Position numbers and translations under genes: made by a program. From Puccinia triticina (Eukaryota; Basidiomycota; Pucciniomycetes; Pucciniales; Pucciniaceae): a stretch of DNA of 64,000 nt. The stretch spans positions 1-64,000 of the forward strand of contig NC_070571.1 of assembly GCF_026914185.1 (NCBI RefSeq), written 5' to 3'. Numbering within the stretch: the stretch's first letter is position 1; each line of letters starts with the position of its first letter. Shown here in pieces: positions 63,265 through 64,000 of the stretch. Below the pieces are notes generated by a model. It saw only the letters and a list, made by a program, of their open reading frames with translations, ran no database searches and was not told the origin of the DNA.

Positions 63265-64000
63265 CAAGCTCGACCGACATTTTACCAATCATTACTATCA
63301 ACAAGGCGACGTACAATTCAGACCATAATTTCTAGTCCCGACTTGCCGCCTTATGTCTTCTTAGATTTTTGATGACCAGTTCAGTTGTCAAACCTTTGGT
63401 CGATCATTCCCCACTCTCATAAGCCCGGGCGAGCCTCAAGTAAAGATTTGCGCGGCTTTTTCTTTTTCTTCATTCGGGTTTTTGATAATTGCAAAAAAAT
63501 TGGACCTACAATCAGAGCTTCAAGAATTTATCGGACCTGCAATTTTTTCGAGCGGCTCAGCTTATATTTTAGTTTGCACTTTGTCATGTACTACTTCTTG
63601 AATTGAATATCAATTGTTGCTACACTTAAATACATCCTCTTCCTTCATGTCCTTCTACCTCCCTATTTATCCATTTTATCACCTCTTTTTTTGTAGTTTC
63701 ATCTTGATTTATACATGGAAAACAGAAGCCGCACCAAAAAATATCTACATGTGTCATGAATGCTATATACATTGCTGATTGTCGTATTAATTCTTAGTTT
63801 AATCTGTTCAATAATTAATCATGTTTCCACTCTTTCATCTCTAACTTCTAATATACAGCCATACCAAGAAAGCCTGGCATTTTTGGAAGGCCTTTTGGAT
63901 TTGCCAACCTATGTGCATCCAACATCAAGGTTGGACACATGATATTCAGACCTGCAAGTGCAGTCACTTGCAGGATGCCACCAACCAAGATTTTTGGTAG
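63265..64000. other. 3' region and intergenic, no gene seen
   Basis: AT-rich. A perfect hairpin CCTGCAAGTG-CAGT-CACTTGCAGG lies at 63,951-63,974, close to the window edge. It could be the end of another repeat that continues outside. Confidence 0.5.

Overview
The window is a chromosome end of a basidiomycete, most probably a rust fungus (Pucciniales, Puccinia-like). It opens with about 65 copies of the telomere repeat CCCTAA. Its host genes have many short spliceosomal introns, and the rest is a dense, nested set of fungal transposable elements. No bacterial-type operon, CRISPR array or rRNA is visible. The species call is inference from gene structure and repeat type. Layout: 1-389 telomere; 390-1,800 AT-rich subtelomere with a tRNA-like stretch; 1,803-3,656 (-) a four-exon gene of unknown function; 7,305-10,462 a gag-only LTR element; 11.5-12.8 kb gene remnants; 13.5-17.5 kb MITEs, a hairpin satellite and a dead Ty1/copia fragment; 19,091-21,739 (-) a 15-exon vacuolar Ca2+/H+ exchanger; 22.2-26.5 kb MITEs and a fold-back element. 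The core, 28,595-44,096, is a hAT-like element filled with tandem hairpins. It was broken by a full-length Ty3/gypsy element (29,159-37,893) and a full-length Ty1/copia element (38,217-43,795). Next come an autonomous hAT transposon (44,782-48,449) sitting inside a PIF/Harbinger-like MITE (44,622-48,635), a 5.2-kb fold-back element with a 42-bp minisatellite at its centre (48,832-54,015), small MITEs, a TIR element carrying a piece of a 2-methylcitrate dehydratase gene (about 58.9-60.4 kb), and a five-exon F-box gene (61,370-63,264, +). Only three host genes look intact: the exchanger, the F-box gene and the subtelomeric unknown. For these I traced every exon junction in frame. For most mobile elements I could define both ends and the target-site duplication. 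The most unusual observations are: (1) the gypsy element carries a primer-binding region that copies the 3' 50 nt of a tRNA-Tyr, ending exactly at tRNA position 27, while the neighbouring copia element has a primer site matching the anticodon arm of the same tRNA; (2) five copies of an intron-like repeat lie inside the gypsy element, and a T-TTT-TTA slip site lies at its gag stop; (3) several unrelated elements are shells filled with tandem arrays of hairpins; (4) almost every premature stop in the otherwise open element frames is TGA at a place where arginine CGA is plausible, which suggests CpG decay; (5) a 29-bp hairpin-plus-CTAG terminus recurs six times (Helitron-like); (6) the exchanger gene needs a 6-nt microexon.
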